From contig JAZKAR010000011.1 in assembly GCA_040389065.1 (NCBI GenBank), positions 62,001-126,000 of the forward strand: DNA of 64,000 nt, given 5' to 3'. Below the pieces are notes generated by a model. That model ran no database searches and was not told the DNA's origin. It saw nothing but the letters and a program-made list of their open reading frames with translations. This document shows positions 27,181 to 35,525 of the stretch, piece by piece. The DNA comes from JAZKAR01 sp040389065 (GTDB lineage Bacteria > Pseudomonadota > Gammaproteobacteria > Burkholderiales > Casimicrobiaceae). Numbering within the stretch: position 1 is the stretch's first letter; every line of letters begins with the position of its first letter. The translations under genes were made by a program, and so were the position numbers.

Positions 27181-27948
27181 TTATCCGAAGCGCCCCGTAA
27201 TATAGTCTTCAGTTTCTTTACGCGCGGGGTTCATAAAGATTTTATCAGTGATATCAAACTCAATAAGTTCGCCTAAATACATATAGGCTGTATAGTCAGA
27301 GATACGTGCAGCTTGCTGCATATTGTGTGTAACGATAACAATGGAATAGTCTTTTTTTAATCCGGTAATCAGTTCTTCAATACGAGTGGTTGAAATAGGA
27401 TCAAGCGCAGAGGTGGGTTCATCTAGCAGTAAAACCTGAGGTTTAACTGCAATGCCGCGAGCAATACATAGGCGTTGCTGCTGACCGCCTGATAGGCTAA
27501 GTCCATTTTTACCTAGCTTATCTTTCACTTCTTCCCATAAGGCAGCTTCTCTGAGCGCCCACTCTACGCGGTCATTCATTTCACTTTTTGTTAAGCGCTC
27601 ATGGAGTTTAACGCCAAAAGCGATATTGTCATAAATTGACATAGGAAACGGCGTTGGTTTTTGAAACACCATGCCGATTTGTGAACGTAACCATTGAAAA
27701 TCAGTTTGCTCGTCAAGAATATTTTGATTGCGAAACTGAATTTCACCCGTAGCACGTTGTGCGGGGTAAAGCGAGTACATACGATTAAAGGTGCGTAGTA
27801 ACGTAGACTTACCGCAACCAGAAGGGCCAATAAATGCTGTTACTTGCTTTTCATAAACCGGAAGCGATATATTTTTAAGCGTATGGGTAGCCCCATAAAA
27901 AAAATTAAGCTGTTGAATATCTAAATCAATAGGAGGCGTAGAGGTCAT
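27181..27948 (-). CDS. pstB: Phosphate ABC transporter ATP-binding protein
   Basis: PstB hydrolyses ATP to power high-affinity phosphate uptake through PstCA. The protein is 255 residues from the ATG at 27948, which overlaps the pstA stop (ATGA); an open frame extends 33 codons upstream without family similarity. Visible motifs are GPSGCGKSTLLRTFNRM (Walker A), GMVFQKPTPFPMSIYDN (Q-loop), LSGGQQQRLCIARGI (signature) and VLLLDEPTSALDP (Walker B). The last residues, DYITGRFG, are typical of PstB. Confidence 0.97.
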   Translation of the reverse strand: MTSTPPIDLDIQQLNFFYGATHTLKNISLPVYEKQVTAFIGPSGCGKSTLLRTFNRMYSLYPAQRATGEIQFRNQNILDEQTDFQWLRSQIGMVFQKPTPFPMSIYDNIAFGVKLHERLTKSEMNDRVEWALREAALWEEVKDKLGKNGLSLSGGQQQRLCIARGIAVKPQVLLLDEPTSALDPISTTRIEELITGLKKDYSIVIVTHNMQQAARISDYTAYMYLGELIEFDITDKIFMNPARKETEDYITGRFG

Positions 27949-28826
27949 AAGCGTTCCGTTAAACGAAGAAGGGCTCGCGTGAGCAAGCTTAAACCTAATA
28001 CAAGTGCAGTAATTAATAATGCGCCCGACCAGGCAAGCTGTTGCCATTCAGGAAAAGGACTCATCGCAAATTGAAAAATGACCACAGGAAGATTAGCAAT
28101 CGGTTGATTAATATCTAAGCTAAAAAACTGATTATTGAGAGCGGTAAAGAGTAGCGGTGCAGTTTCACCTGTTATACGCGCAACCGCCAATATGATGCCT
28201 GTAAAAATACCTGTTCGAGCCGAACGCAAGCTAATGTAAACAATCATTTTCCAGTAGGGCGCACCTAATGCTATAGCCGCTTCACGAAGTGCTTGAGGTA
28301 CCAGGGAAAGCATATTATCGGTGGCGCGAACAATCACGGGAATCGCAAGCATCGATAATGCAATAGAGCCTGCCCAAGCTGCAAAGTGATGAAGTGGAGC
28401 CACAATAAGGGTATAGACAACCAATCCAGCAACTATTGAAGGCGTAGAAAGAAGTAAATCATTCGCAGAGCGAACAGCTTGCGCCCAGCGATTGTTTTTT
28501 CCGTATTCCACAATAAAAATACCGGTTAAAACCCCTAAAGGTGTTGCAATAAACGTGGCTCCTATCACCATGATTAAGCTGCCAGCAATAGCGTTACGTA
28601 ATCCCCCTGCGCTGCCAGGGCCTGGGGTATCTTGGGTAAATAATAAGAGTGAAAAGCCTTTTATTCCTTGCCCCACCACTTGCCACAAAATAGAGGTTAA
28701 AAGGCCTAATACAATGAAAGTAGCTAGCCATGTAAAAGCCGTTGCCATATGGTCTACAGCGCGTCTTTTTTTGTGTAAGCGCCTAGATATTAATGAAAGG
28801 GGTGGATTGGAAGCAGATGGCATCAT
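27945..28826 (-). CDS. pstA: Phosphate ABC transporter permease PstA
   Basis: PstA is one of two inner-membrane permeases of the Pst phosphate importer. The protein is 293 residues, with about six membrane segments. The EAA loop that contacts PstB reads ALREAAIALGAPYWKM. The segments GVLTGIFIVEYG and LLLSTPSIVAGLVVYT are typical of PstA. It overlaps pstC at the start and pstB at the end by 4 bases each. Confidence 0.96.
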   Translation of the reverse strand: MMPSASNPPLSLISRRLHKKRRAVDHMATAFTWLATFIVLGLLTSILWQVVGQGIKGFSLLLFTQDTPGPGSAGGLRNAIAGSLIMVIGATFIATPLGVLTGIFIVEYGKNNRWAQAVRSANDLLLSTPSIVAGLVVYTLIVAPLHHFAAWAGSIALSMLAIPVIVRATDNMLSLVPQALREAAIALGAPYWKMIVYISLRSARTGIFTGIILAVARITGETAPLLFTALNNQFFSLDINQPIANLPVVIFQFAMSPFPEWQQLAWSGALLITALVLGLSLLTRALLRLTERL

Positions 28827-29716
28827 GCTATAGCTCGCGTCCAGCGTTTAGAAATAAAGAGAATGATGAGTGTAATAGCAAAGAGCAGCAAACCTAATGC
28901 AGTGAGTGATGCAAGGTGAAGACTTTCTTGCGCCTCATTGAATTCATTAGCAAGCGCTGAGGTAATGGTATTGCTGGCATCAAATAAAGAGGGGCTTAGT
29001 GTGTAAGCGTTTCCAATCACAAACGTTACCGCCATCGTTTCGCCAAGTGCGCGACCTAATCCTAGCAGTAAAGCGCCCATTAAGGGAGCGCGTGTAGAAG
29101 GCACCATCACTTTAGAGAAAACTTCCCAACGGGTGGCTCCTAAGCCATAGGCAGATTCTTTGAGTAAAGGGGGAACACTGGTAAGAATATCTCTAATCAT
29201 GGCTGTCATAAACGGCAGAATCATAAATGCCAAAATGAATCCTGCTGTCAATAAACCAATACCGCTGACGCTTCCAGCTACCAGTGGTGCAAGAGGAGTA
29301 TTTGTAAGATATTTTTGTAAAGGGGCTTGCACATAATCAGCAAATAATGGGGCGAAACTGAATAATCCCCACATACCGTAAATAATACTGGGAATGCCCG
29401 CCATGAGTTCGGAAAGGCTAGCAAGAAGGGGGCGAAGCCAAGCTGGCGCTTGTTCTTCAATAAATAATGCTAACCCAAAGCTTAATGGCACAGCAATGAT
29501 CATTGCTATACATGAGCTAACAAGTGTTCCCCATAGGGGGGCAACAGCACCAAATACCAATGTAACAGGGTTCCAGGTACTTTGTTTTAAGAAGTCGAAT
29601 CCAAAGTGCTTCCAGGCGGGCCAGGAGCCATAGGCTAATATACTGATAATACTGATCAGTAAGGCAACCACAATAAATGCGCTACTTGCACATAGGCTTT
29701 TAATAAAACAGTTCAT
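28823..29716 (-). CDS. pstC: Phosphate ABC transporter permease PstC
   Basis: PstC is the partner permease of PstA. The protein is 297 residues, with about six membrane segments. SELMAGIPSIIYGMWGLF and the EAA loop LLKESAYGLGATRWEV are family markers. It is the first gene of a pstC-pstA-pstB unit. The phosphate-binding protein PstS, normally just upstream, is absent; a LytTR response regulator ends 74 bases upstream instead. Confidence 0.96.
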   Translation of the reverse strand: MNCFIKSLCASSAFIVVALLISIISILAYGSWPAWKHFGFDFLKQSTWNPVTLVFGAVAPLWGTLVSSCIAMIIAVPLSFGLALFIEEQAPAWLRPLLASLSELMAGIPSIIYGMWGLFSFAPLFADYVQAPLQKYLTNTPLAPLVAGSVSGIGLLTAGFILAFMILPFMTAMIRDILTSVPPLLKESAYGLGATRWEVFSKVMVPSTRAPLMGALLLGLGRALGETMAVTFVIGNAYTLSPSLFDASNTITSALANEFNEAQESLHLASLTALGLLLFAITLIILFISKRWTRAIA

Positions 29717-29743
29717 GGTTAATCAGTATGTAATCGTAAAAAG

Positions 29744-29772
29744 CTGTCATGACTAAAACGTTCACGTTACAG
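29744..29772. promoter_or_regulatory. Possible degenerate Pho-box-like site upstream of pstC
   Basis: CTGTCAT at 29744-29750 and, on the minus strand, CTGTAAC reading from 29772 face each other across about 15 bases. CTGTCAT and CTGTAAC both look like Pho-box half-sites, but they are not in the usual direct-repeat arrangement. Weak. Confidence 0.2.
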
Positions 29773-29790
29773 TATTGTACTTTATTTTAC

Positions 29791-30552
29791 TTATTTAACC
29801 ATCAAAAGTTCTTTAATAGCGCTTAATTGTCTGCGGCTGACTTCAAGTAAGTGAGGCCAGTTATTTAGGCGAATATACCAACCTTGAGAAGTGTGCCGTA
29901 ATTCGAGAATATGCTGCCGAACAGCAAGGCAGTTACGATGGATGCGAATGAGATGAGCGGGATACTTTGCTTCTAAATCTGTTAGGGAAGTTTCAATAAG
30001 ATGTTCGCCAAGCCGATTGACGACGGTTGTGTATTTATTTTCAGCTTTTAAAAATAATAGATTTTCAAATTCAATCCATTGCGTTTGTTGCCGCCCCGGA
30101 ATACTGAATTTAATCGCTGATTTCATGGTTGTTGAAGAGGCAGCAGGTGCTGATAATTTTCGTAAATAAACTTTTTCAAGCGCATGAGCAAGCCGTTCTA
30201 AGCGAATGGGCTTAACAAGATAGTCGCTTGCATCAACCTCAAACGCTTCGCAGGCATAGTCACGATGTGCAGTAGTAAAAATAAGCGCAGGACGGTGCAA
30301 AGGAAAATTGAGCGCAAGTTGGCGTGAAAACTCTAATCCCGTGAGGCCTGGCATATCAATATCTAAAATGATGGCATCAGCAGCATGGTGCTGGCAAAGC
30401 TGAAGCAGCTCTAGACCGTTAGTCGCTTCGGCTAAAATTTGTGTTGGGTGTGTTTTTTGAAGATCATCTAGCAAATAAGCAACTCGCTGCCGAGCCAGAA
30501 CTTCATCATCAGCAACCAGTATTTGCAAGGGATGCTCAAAAGAGAGAGGCAT
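29791..30552 (-). CDS. LytTR-family response regulator (AlgR-like)
   Basis: A two-component DNA-binding regulator of 253 residues. The receiver domain (about 8-125) has the acidic pair ADDE (Asp15, Asp16), phosphoacceptor Asp64 in LDIDMPG, and the switch Lys in YLVKPIR. The C-terminal LytTR domain (about 150-250) shows FLKAENKYTTV and the HLIRIHRNCLAV block. AlgR relatives control alginate, twitching or virulence genes. The kinase gene lies 118 bases upstream on the same strand. Target genes are unknown. Confidence 0.93.
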   Translation of the reverse strand: MPLSFEHPLQILVADDEVLARQRVAYLLDDLQKTHPTQILAEATNGLELLQLCQHHAADAIILDIDMPGLTGLEFSRQLALNFPLHRPALIFTTAHRDYACEAFEVDASDYLVKPIRLERLAHALEKVYLRKLSAPAASSTTMKSAIKFSIPGRQQTQWIEFENLLFLKAENKYTTVVNRLGEHLIETSLTDLEAKYPAHLIRIHRNCLAVRQHILELRHTSQGWYIRLNNWPHLLEVSRRQLSAIKELLMVK

Positions 30553-30670
30553 GTTATAGCGCTAATTAAGTGAGTATAGAGGTATGACGTCATTTTTCAG
30601 CAACATTTTAAGGGTTATGCCTAGTGCGAACATCAATGGCAGTGCCTAAGCCAATGCAAACGTTAATCCT

Positions 30671-31714
30671 CTAAATAATGGTTCCGCCGAAAAGTGGCAA
30701 TACTAGCTCGGCAGTAAAGTCATGAGAGGTTGCGTGGGTATTTAGATACGCATTTCCTCCAAAGCATAAGGCAATGCGCTGTTGAATATTGTCTAGAGCA
30801 ATTCGTTGCCCTTTTCGTGCAGCAGGCCGATCAGGTAACGGATTTTTAATTTTTAAATAAACATAGTTTTCGTCACACCGCACTTCAATAGTGAGTGTGC
30901 CAGGGGTTACTGAAACACTAATGCCATGATGAATAGCATTTTCAATAAGCGGTTGAACAAGTAAGGGCGGCACTCGTAACGCAGGAAGCGTTACAGGGCG
31001 ATCCCATACCACTTGAAGGCGGTCGCCAAGGCGTAAATATTCAATATCTAGATAGCACTGACACCAATTAAGTTCTTCTTCAAGTAATACAGTAGCGTGA
31101 TGGTCATGTAGTACAGCACGAAACAGTTCACACATATTTTCTAAGAGTGTTTCCGCTTGCTTGGGCTGGTGGCGAATTAACGCAAGCACACTGTTTAAAC
31201 TATTAAATAAAAAATGCGGATGAATACGGTTTTGTAATGCTTGCAGCCGAGCCTCTGCCAGAGAAGGCGTCAGGCGCCAATATTGGCACTCTACTACTAA
31301 AAAGATTACCCATAGTGAAACACCGCTGAATAAAGTGATATCGCGAATAGAAGCAAGCGGTAAAAAAGGTAAGGTAAGCGTTAAAATTTTGAAGCATAAA
31401 ACATTAATAAGCGGAAGTAATAGATTCAAACCATAACGTAAGATTTTAAGCGTGCGAGGCTGGCGTTGATGAAGATTTTTAGAGGCTAAAAAAAGAATGG
31501 CGGTATCTACAAGAATGACCATTTCTAAGCCAGGCAAATAAGGCAGTACCTCATCAAGACTAAAGTGCCTAAATCCTAAAAACCAAAGCAGTATACCTGC
31601 ATGTATAAATAGAAGAATTTGAAATAAAGTGCCTGGGCGCTGAAAATCGGCTAAATATCCTCCTAGGAAACGAATTTTTCCTTCTTTTAATCGTGATTTA
31701 TTAATAAGTTGCAT
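30671..31714 (-). CDS. Sensor histidine kinase, LytS/AlgZ (FimS) type
   Basis: A membrane histidine kinase of 347 residues, partner of the downstream LytTR regulator. The N-terminal half has about four membrane segments (residues ~30-150) and no separate periplasmic sensor. The His_kinase domain has LQNRIHPHFLFNSLNSVLA with the phosphorylated His. The ATP-binding part has PPLLVQPLIENAIHHG (N box). A short hydrophobic sensor with this dimerisation motif is typical of the AlgZ/FimS family. Confidence 0.92.
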   Translation of the reverse strand: MQLINKSRLKEGKIRFLGGYLADFQRPGTLFQILLFIHAGILLWFLGFRHFSLDEVLPYLPGLEMVILVDTAILFLASKNLHQRQPRTLKILRYGLNLLLPLINVLCFKILTLTLPFLPLASIRDITLFSGVSLWVIFLVVECQYWRLTPSLAEARLQALQNRIHPHFLFNSLNSVLALIRHQPKQAETLLENMCELFRAVLHDHHATVLLEEELNWCQCYLDIEYLRLGDRLQVVWDRPVTLPALRVPPLLVQPLIENAIHHGISVSVTPGTLTIEVRCDENYVYLKIKNPLPDRPAARKGQRIALDNIQQRIALCFGGNAYLNTHATSHDFTAELVLPLFGGTII

Positions 31715-31964
31715 AGTTGTTATCTAATAAAGGCTAACAAAAAAAGAGTATGGTGGCGGAAATAGTTGCTTAAATTGTATAGATATAACCATTTAAATTT
31801 ATTTTGCCGAAATGCCATGAAGAGAAAAGTTGATTTCATGCAACAGTTCATATGAGATATAAACTCTTTAAGTCAATTATTTATACCTATTAATTTACCT
31901 GTAGCTGTATTATCGGTTTGTGAGCCTAAGATATTTCATAAATACCTACCATGTAGAGAGTTTA

Positions 31965-32085
31965 AAAATAGTGAAGTGAGGCAGTAAGACTCTCGCGGTG
32001 GGTAACTTACCGTAATACTTGTACTGTTTGCGTTGTCATGCGGGGCATCTCATGCCTTGATGGCGTTCAGTTGTGTAATATTTTA
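31965..32085 (+). repeat. Degenerate copy of the GTACTGT palindromic repeat
   Basis: The core reads GTAACTTACCGTAATAC, then TTGTACTGTTTGCGTTG, then ATGCGGGGCATCTCATGCC. This matches the 38765-38898 copy over about 80 bases. The terminal arms are largely lost. It lies in the 466-base gap between the kinase gene and the SemiSWEET-like gene; nothing else is visible in that gap. Confidence 0.75.
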
Positions 32086-32180
32086 AATATTTAAAGTGTA
32101 GATACATTTTTTATAGATAACAAAACCTTTTCTGAAAAAGGCAAAGGTGTGAATGGGATAGTTTGCAGAGAGGAAAAGCA

Positions 32181-32474
32181 ATGAATGAACTGGTAGGGTG
32201 GTTAGCTGGAGCGTTAACCACAGTTTCTTGGATTCCTCAAATACTTCATATTATTAAGCATAAATCAGCGCATTCAGTTTCATGGGGAATGTCTTCTATT
32301 TTTGCAGCAGGGATTTTTCTTTGGATATGTTATGGGGTTATTCGAAAAGACCCAGTAATAATTTTTATTAACGTGATTACATTGGTGTTAACACTAGCGG
32401 TTATGTTTGCAAAATGGTATTACGATCATTACTGTGTTAAAAATAAGCCCCAGGCTCAAAAAGGGGTAGAGTAG
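32181..32474 (+). CDS. SemiSWEET-like PQ-loop membrane protein
   Basis: A 97-residue membrane protein with three predicted membrane segments, the size and layout of a bacterial SemiSWEET, which dimerises to carry small sugars. The PQ-loop signature is SWIPQILHIIKHKSAHSVSW, with the conserved Pro-Gln. The tail is charged. ATG 32181 follows AGAGGA at 7 bases; the frame itself opens 18 bases upstream at a TTG. Transport of a sugar is inferred from family only. Stands alone. Confidence 0.88.
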   Translation: MNELVGWLAGALTTVSWIPQILHIIKHKSAHSVSWGMSSIFAAGIFLWICYGVIRKDPVIIFINVITLVLTLAVMFAKWYYDHYCVKNKPQAQKGVE

Positions 32475-32632
32475 GGCTTAGTTAATTGTTCTTAGCTAAA
32501 TTGGCTATTACGCTGGCTATTAACAATGTTAACACTGGCTATTAACGTATTATGCGTTGTATAAGCGCCGTATAATTTTCGCTGCTATCCTTGTCTGGGA
32601 ACCCATTGATGAAAATCCGATAAAGGAATTTT

Positions 32633-33610
32633 ATGGTTCATAACCTGAATGAAGCCCAGGTTAAAGCGTATATGTCGCCTTCATTAGTGATAGATGCAGT
32701 AGAAAAAGCGTTTAGAGCACTTGCCAAGCAGCGTGCTATTAATCTGCCAAGAGATCGGTTGCGATTGCCTACAGGCGTCGCGCAGCATATCCTTCAAGGG
32801 GCTTTACTAGATGAAGGCGTGGTTGGTTATAAAGCCTATACTTCTAGCCGGCAAGGCAATTATTTTAATGTGTTTTTGTCAGATGCTCATACAGGAGCGC
32901 TGAAAGCAATCGTAGAGGCTAACGCGTTAGGCCAATGGCGCACAGGGGCAGCAAGCGCAATAGCAACAAAGTGCATGCTTCATACAACGCCTAATATTAT
33001 TGGAGTGATAGGCGCTGGTTGGCAGGCAGAAGGCCAAATCCGATTTCTGAACTATTGTTATCCCCATGCAGAGTTTCGTGTTTACAGTCGAAATATGAAT
33101 CGATGTATTGATTGGTGCCGCACGCTAAGCCAAGAGTTGCAAATTTCTCATTTATCAGCGAGGCCCACCGTAGATGAAGTAACGCGTGAGGCTGATGTTA
33201 TTGTTACCGCGACCACTTCTTCTGTGCCTGTTATCAATAAAACTTGCTTAAAAGAAAATGTTCATATCAATGCAGTGGGGGCTAATGCCCTTAATCGCTG
33301 TGAGATTCCTGAAAATGTAATACGTAACGCTTGGTGTGTGGTTGATCAGCGAGAAACAGCGCAAAAAGAGTGCGGTGATCTTTTATCTTTAACTGAAAAA
33401 GGGTTTTTTACGTGGCAATCGTTACCTGAATTAGGCGAGGTGCTTGAAGGCTATAAAGTGAAACCAAATCATCCAATGCAATATAGTGTTTTTGAGTCGC
33501 ACGGTTTAGGTATTTTAGATGTGGCGGTAGCGCATGCGATTATACAAATTGTTGAGTCTCAATCAGGTCATATTAGTACGACACGATTAGGATTACGCAA
33601 AAAGGGTTGA
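32633..33610 (+). CDS. Ornithine cyclodeaminase / mu-crystallin family enzyme
   Basis: An NAD(P)-dependent enzyme of 325 residues. The family includes ornithine cyclodeaminase, alanine dehydrogenase and delta-1-pyrroline-2-carboxylate reductase. The substrate-binding part has RDRLRLP and GYKAYTS. The Rossmann motif is IGVIGAGWQAEGQ (about residues 122-134), and ALGQWRTGAASAIAT is the family block. The substrate cannot be fixed. ATG 32633 follows AAGGAA. It is a single gene between the PQ-loop protein and the PP2C gene. Confidence 0.9.
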   Translation: MVHNLNEAQVKAYMSPSLVIDAVEKAFRALAKQRAINLPRDRLRLPTGVAQHILQGALLDEGVVGYKAYTSSRQGNYFNVFLSDAHTGALKAIVEANALGQWRTGAASAIATKCMLHTTPNIIGVIGAGWQAEGQIRFLNYCYPHAEFRVYSRNMNRCIDWCRTLSQELQISHLSARPTVDEVTREADVIVTATTSSVPVINKTCLKENVHINAVGANALNRCEIPENVIRNAWCVVDQRETAQKECGDLLSLTEKGFFTWQSLPELGEVLEGYKVKPNHPMQYSVFESHGLGILDVAVAHAIIQIVESQSGHISTTRLGLRKKG

Positions 33611-33773
33611 GTAAGATGGGTAAGGTAGTGGGTAGTAGCAGATAAGGCAATTATGTGTGTGGGCTGGCATGTGGGTTTAGTTAGCTTTATAACACTGCAC
33701 CAGTATAAGCAAGGCCACAAGCAAGACCCAGCATAGCGTTGCGGTAAGAGGGTGTAAGAAGAAGGATAGCGTT

Positions 33774-34613
33774 ATGATTTTAGCGTCACGGCTTCGAAAA
33801 AAACGAGCTTTAAGTATTGCTTATTCTTCTGATTCATGGCGAAGTTATATTCCTGATCTTTCAATATTAGGCTTTACTGATGCAGGCAATGATAGCTGTA
33901 ATCAAGATTCGATGGCATGGGATCAACAAGTCGGAGTTATAGCGTTAGCAGATGGAATGGGAAGGCAGCAGGCGGGAGAAGTTGCAAGTGCTATGGCTGT
34001 AGGGCTATTTGTGAATGGATTTAAATGCTGGCTCGATGAGATGGGTAGTCAGTTAGTTCAAAAATCAACAGAACAGCAAGCAAACTATATTCAGTCGTGG
34101 ATAAAAATGCAGATACAGTCTATTCATGACAGTATTTGTGATGCCGCAAATTTACTGCCTGAATGTAAAGGAATGGGTTCAACGTTATGTGCAGTGCTAT
34201 TTTGGGGGCAACTAGCCTGGGTGATTCATGTGGGTGATTCACGCGTATATCTTTATGATAAAAGTGAGAGCTCTTTAAAGCGTGTAACGCATGATCACTC
34301 TGCTGTGCAACAACATATTGATGCGGGGTTTATGAGCGAAAATGTTGCCCGGCGCTCAGCACGAAAGCATGAGCTTACCCGTGCATTAGGAGTGGGTGAA
34401 AATATGGTTGCTGATGTAAGTGTTGAATCTTTCTCAGATCAACAAGTTTTTTTACTCTGTTCAGACGGCTTAACCGATGTGGTTAGCGAATCATTAATGA
34501 CCCATGTACTGAAAGAGCATTCCTTAGCGCTTGTAGGGCGTTTATTGCTAGGTCAAGCTAAAACCTTAGGGGGGCAAGATAATGTTTCTATCCTCCTCGC
34601 AAGCAAAGAGTAA
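33774..34613 (+). CDS. PP2C-type serine/threonine phosphatase
   Basis: A metal-dependent protein phosphatase of 279 residues. Motifs in order: DAGNDSCNQDSM (motif 1), ALADGMGRQQAGEVAS (metal-binding Asp-Gly), GMGSTLCAVLF, IHVGDSRVYLY, LTRALGVG, LLCSDGLTDVV and GGQDNVSILLA (final metal Asp). These are the stand-alone bacterial Stp/PrpC-type motifs. In other genomes such genes accompany a Ser/Thr kinase or a type VI secretion cluster; neither is visible here. It ends just before the rpmH promoter, where dnaA would often be expected. Confidence 0.94.
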   Translation: MILASRLRKKRALSIAYSSDSWRSYIPDLSILGFTDAGNDSCNQDSMAWDQQVGVIALADGMGRQQAGEVASAMAVGLFVNGFKCWLDEMGSQLVQKSTEQQANYIQSWIKMQIQSIHDSICDAANLLPECKGMGSTLCAVLFWGQLAWVIHVGDSRVYLYDKSESSLKRVTHDHSAVQQHIDAGFMSENVARRSARKHELTRALGVGENMVADVSVESFSDQQVFLLCSDGLTDVVSESLMTHVLKEHSLALVGRLLLGQAKTLGGQDNVSILLASKE

Positions 34614-34635
34614 GTGCGGTATTTGTAAGTGAACC

Positions 34636-34666
34636 TTGACAAGACATGCTAGGTGTTTTCTAATAT
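34636..34666 (+). promoter_or_regulatory. Candidate promoter for rpmH-rnpA
   Basis: TTGACA (34636-34641) is a perfect -35. TAATAT (34661-34666) lies 19 bases downstream; alternative -10s CTAATA and TCTAAT give 18 and 17. It is 34 bases before the rpmH ATG. Confidence 0.55.
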
Positions 34667-34699
34667 GCCGTCTTTCTATATTTTACTTTTGGATTTTTC

Positions 34700-34825
34700 A
34701 TGAAACGTACTTTTCAACCTTCTGTCGTGTCCCGCAAGCGTACTCATGGTTTTCGTGCTCGTATGAAGACTGCTGGTGGTCGTAAAGTTATTAATGCACG
34801 TCGTGCTAAAGGCCGTAAGCGCTAA
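34700..34825 (+). CDS. rpmH: 50S ribosomal protein bL34
   Basis: bL34 is a small basic protein of the large ribosomal subunit. It has 41 residues, beginning MKRTFQPS and containing THGFRARMKTAGGRK and the closing ARRAKGRKR. It is slightly shorter than the usual 44-46, missing the tail after KGRKR. rnpA appears to begin within it. Confidence 0.97.
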   Translation: MKRTFQPSVVSRKRTHGFRARMKTAGGRKVINARRAKGRKR

Positions 34826-35204
34826 TGGTTTAGATAACCATCGCATATCAGGTTCTAATCAACGCATTAGTTCCTTAAAAAATGCGAGTGAGTATCAGGG
34901 TGTTTTGCAAAATGCAAAGACCCAGCGTGTTCGTTCTATGCATATGGATTTATTTTTTCATCCTCGAAGTGAGGGATATCGTTTAGGATTAATAGTCAGT
35001 AAGCGATGTTATCCTAGAGCTGTTGACAGAAATCGCGCGAAACGACTGTTTCGAGAGTATGCCCGGATATATTTTCGGGCCTTGCCGCCTATGGATGCTG
35101 TACTCAGATTAAAGCAGCCTTTAAAACCGTTGACTTTACAATCTATATCTTCATATATACAAACGTTGCTTGTGAGAGTGCGTCCGGTTACTTCAAAAAC
35201 TTAA
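34794..35204 (+). CDS. rnpA: Ribonuclease P protein component
   Basis: RnpA is the basic protein subunit that helps RNase P RNA process tRNA 5' ends. The frame matches the family from about residue 27 on: YRLGLIVSKRCYPRAVDRNRAKRLFREYARIYF contains the conserved RNR-x-KRL-x-RE core (written here in part as VDRNRAKRLFRE). The start is unusual. After the rpmH stop there is no in-frame ATG, GTG or TTG until 34905, which would cut into the conserved region. Usable starts are inside rpmH: ATG 34794 (used here, 136 residues) or GTG 34803. A non-standard ATT at 34866 cannot be excluded. yidD, normally next, is missing. Confidence 0.92.
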   Translation: MHVVLKAVSANGLDNHRISGSNQRISSLKNASEYQGVLQNAKTQRVRSMHMDLFFHPRSEGYRLGLIVSKRCYPRAVDRNRAKRLFREYARIYFRALPPMDAVLRLKQPLKPLTLQSISSYIQTLLVRVRPVTSKT

Positions 35205-35233
35205 TTAGAATTTGAAATGGTCAGACGTATCAA

Positions 35234-35267
35234 AATATTGTTCGGTTTATCAAAGCCGAATAATATT
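35234..35267 (+). repeat. Hairpin in the rnpA-yidC gap
   Basis: Arms AATATTGTTCGG (35234-35245) and CCGAATAATATT (35256-35267) pair fully with one G-T pair and a 10-base loop. No T run follows, so it is not a standard terminator. The 321-base gap holds no yidD and no other gene. A TATAAT at 35398-35403 may be a -10 for yidC, but the TTGACC before it is only 14 bases away. Confidence 0.6.
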
Positions 35268-35525
35268 GCCGTTGTACCTAAAAAATTTAGCTGAATTGCT
35301 TATTTAACTAAGTTTTAGTTGAACATACTCTAAAATTCTTATGAGCAATCATTACGTTCTTAATATCTAGTGCCACATTGACCTTGTTTGTTAGGGCTAT
35401 AATGTGCAGCACGTTGGGTAGAATTAAGTCTTTAAGTCGCTTTAGGTTTGCATCTTTAAGTCGGCATATTAGCTAATTAATAATCGTATTTATCTTTTCT
35501 TTTCCTTTAAGAAAGCATCATCTTG

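Noticed and set aside
29744..29772. Confident Pho box for pstC
   Set aside because: The two half-sites are opposed rather than in direct repeat, so it is kept only as a weak feature.
34614..34699. Chromosomal origin region with dnaA next to rpmH
   Set aside because: The gene upstream of rpmH is a PP2C phosphatase. No dnaA frame or DnaA-box cluster is visible in the window.
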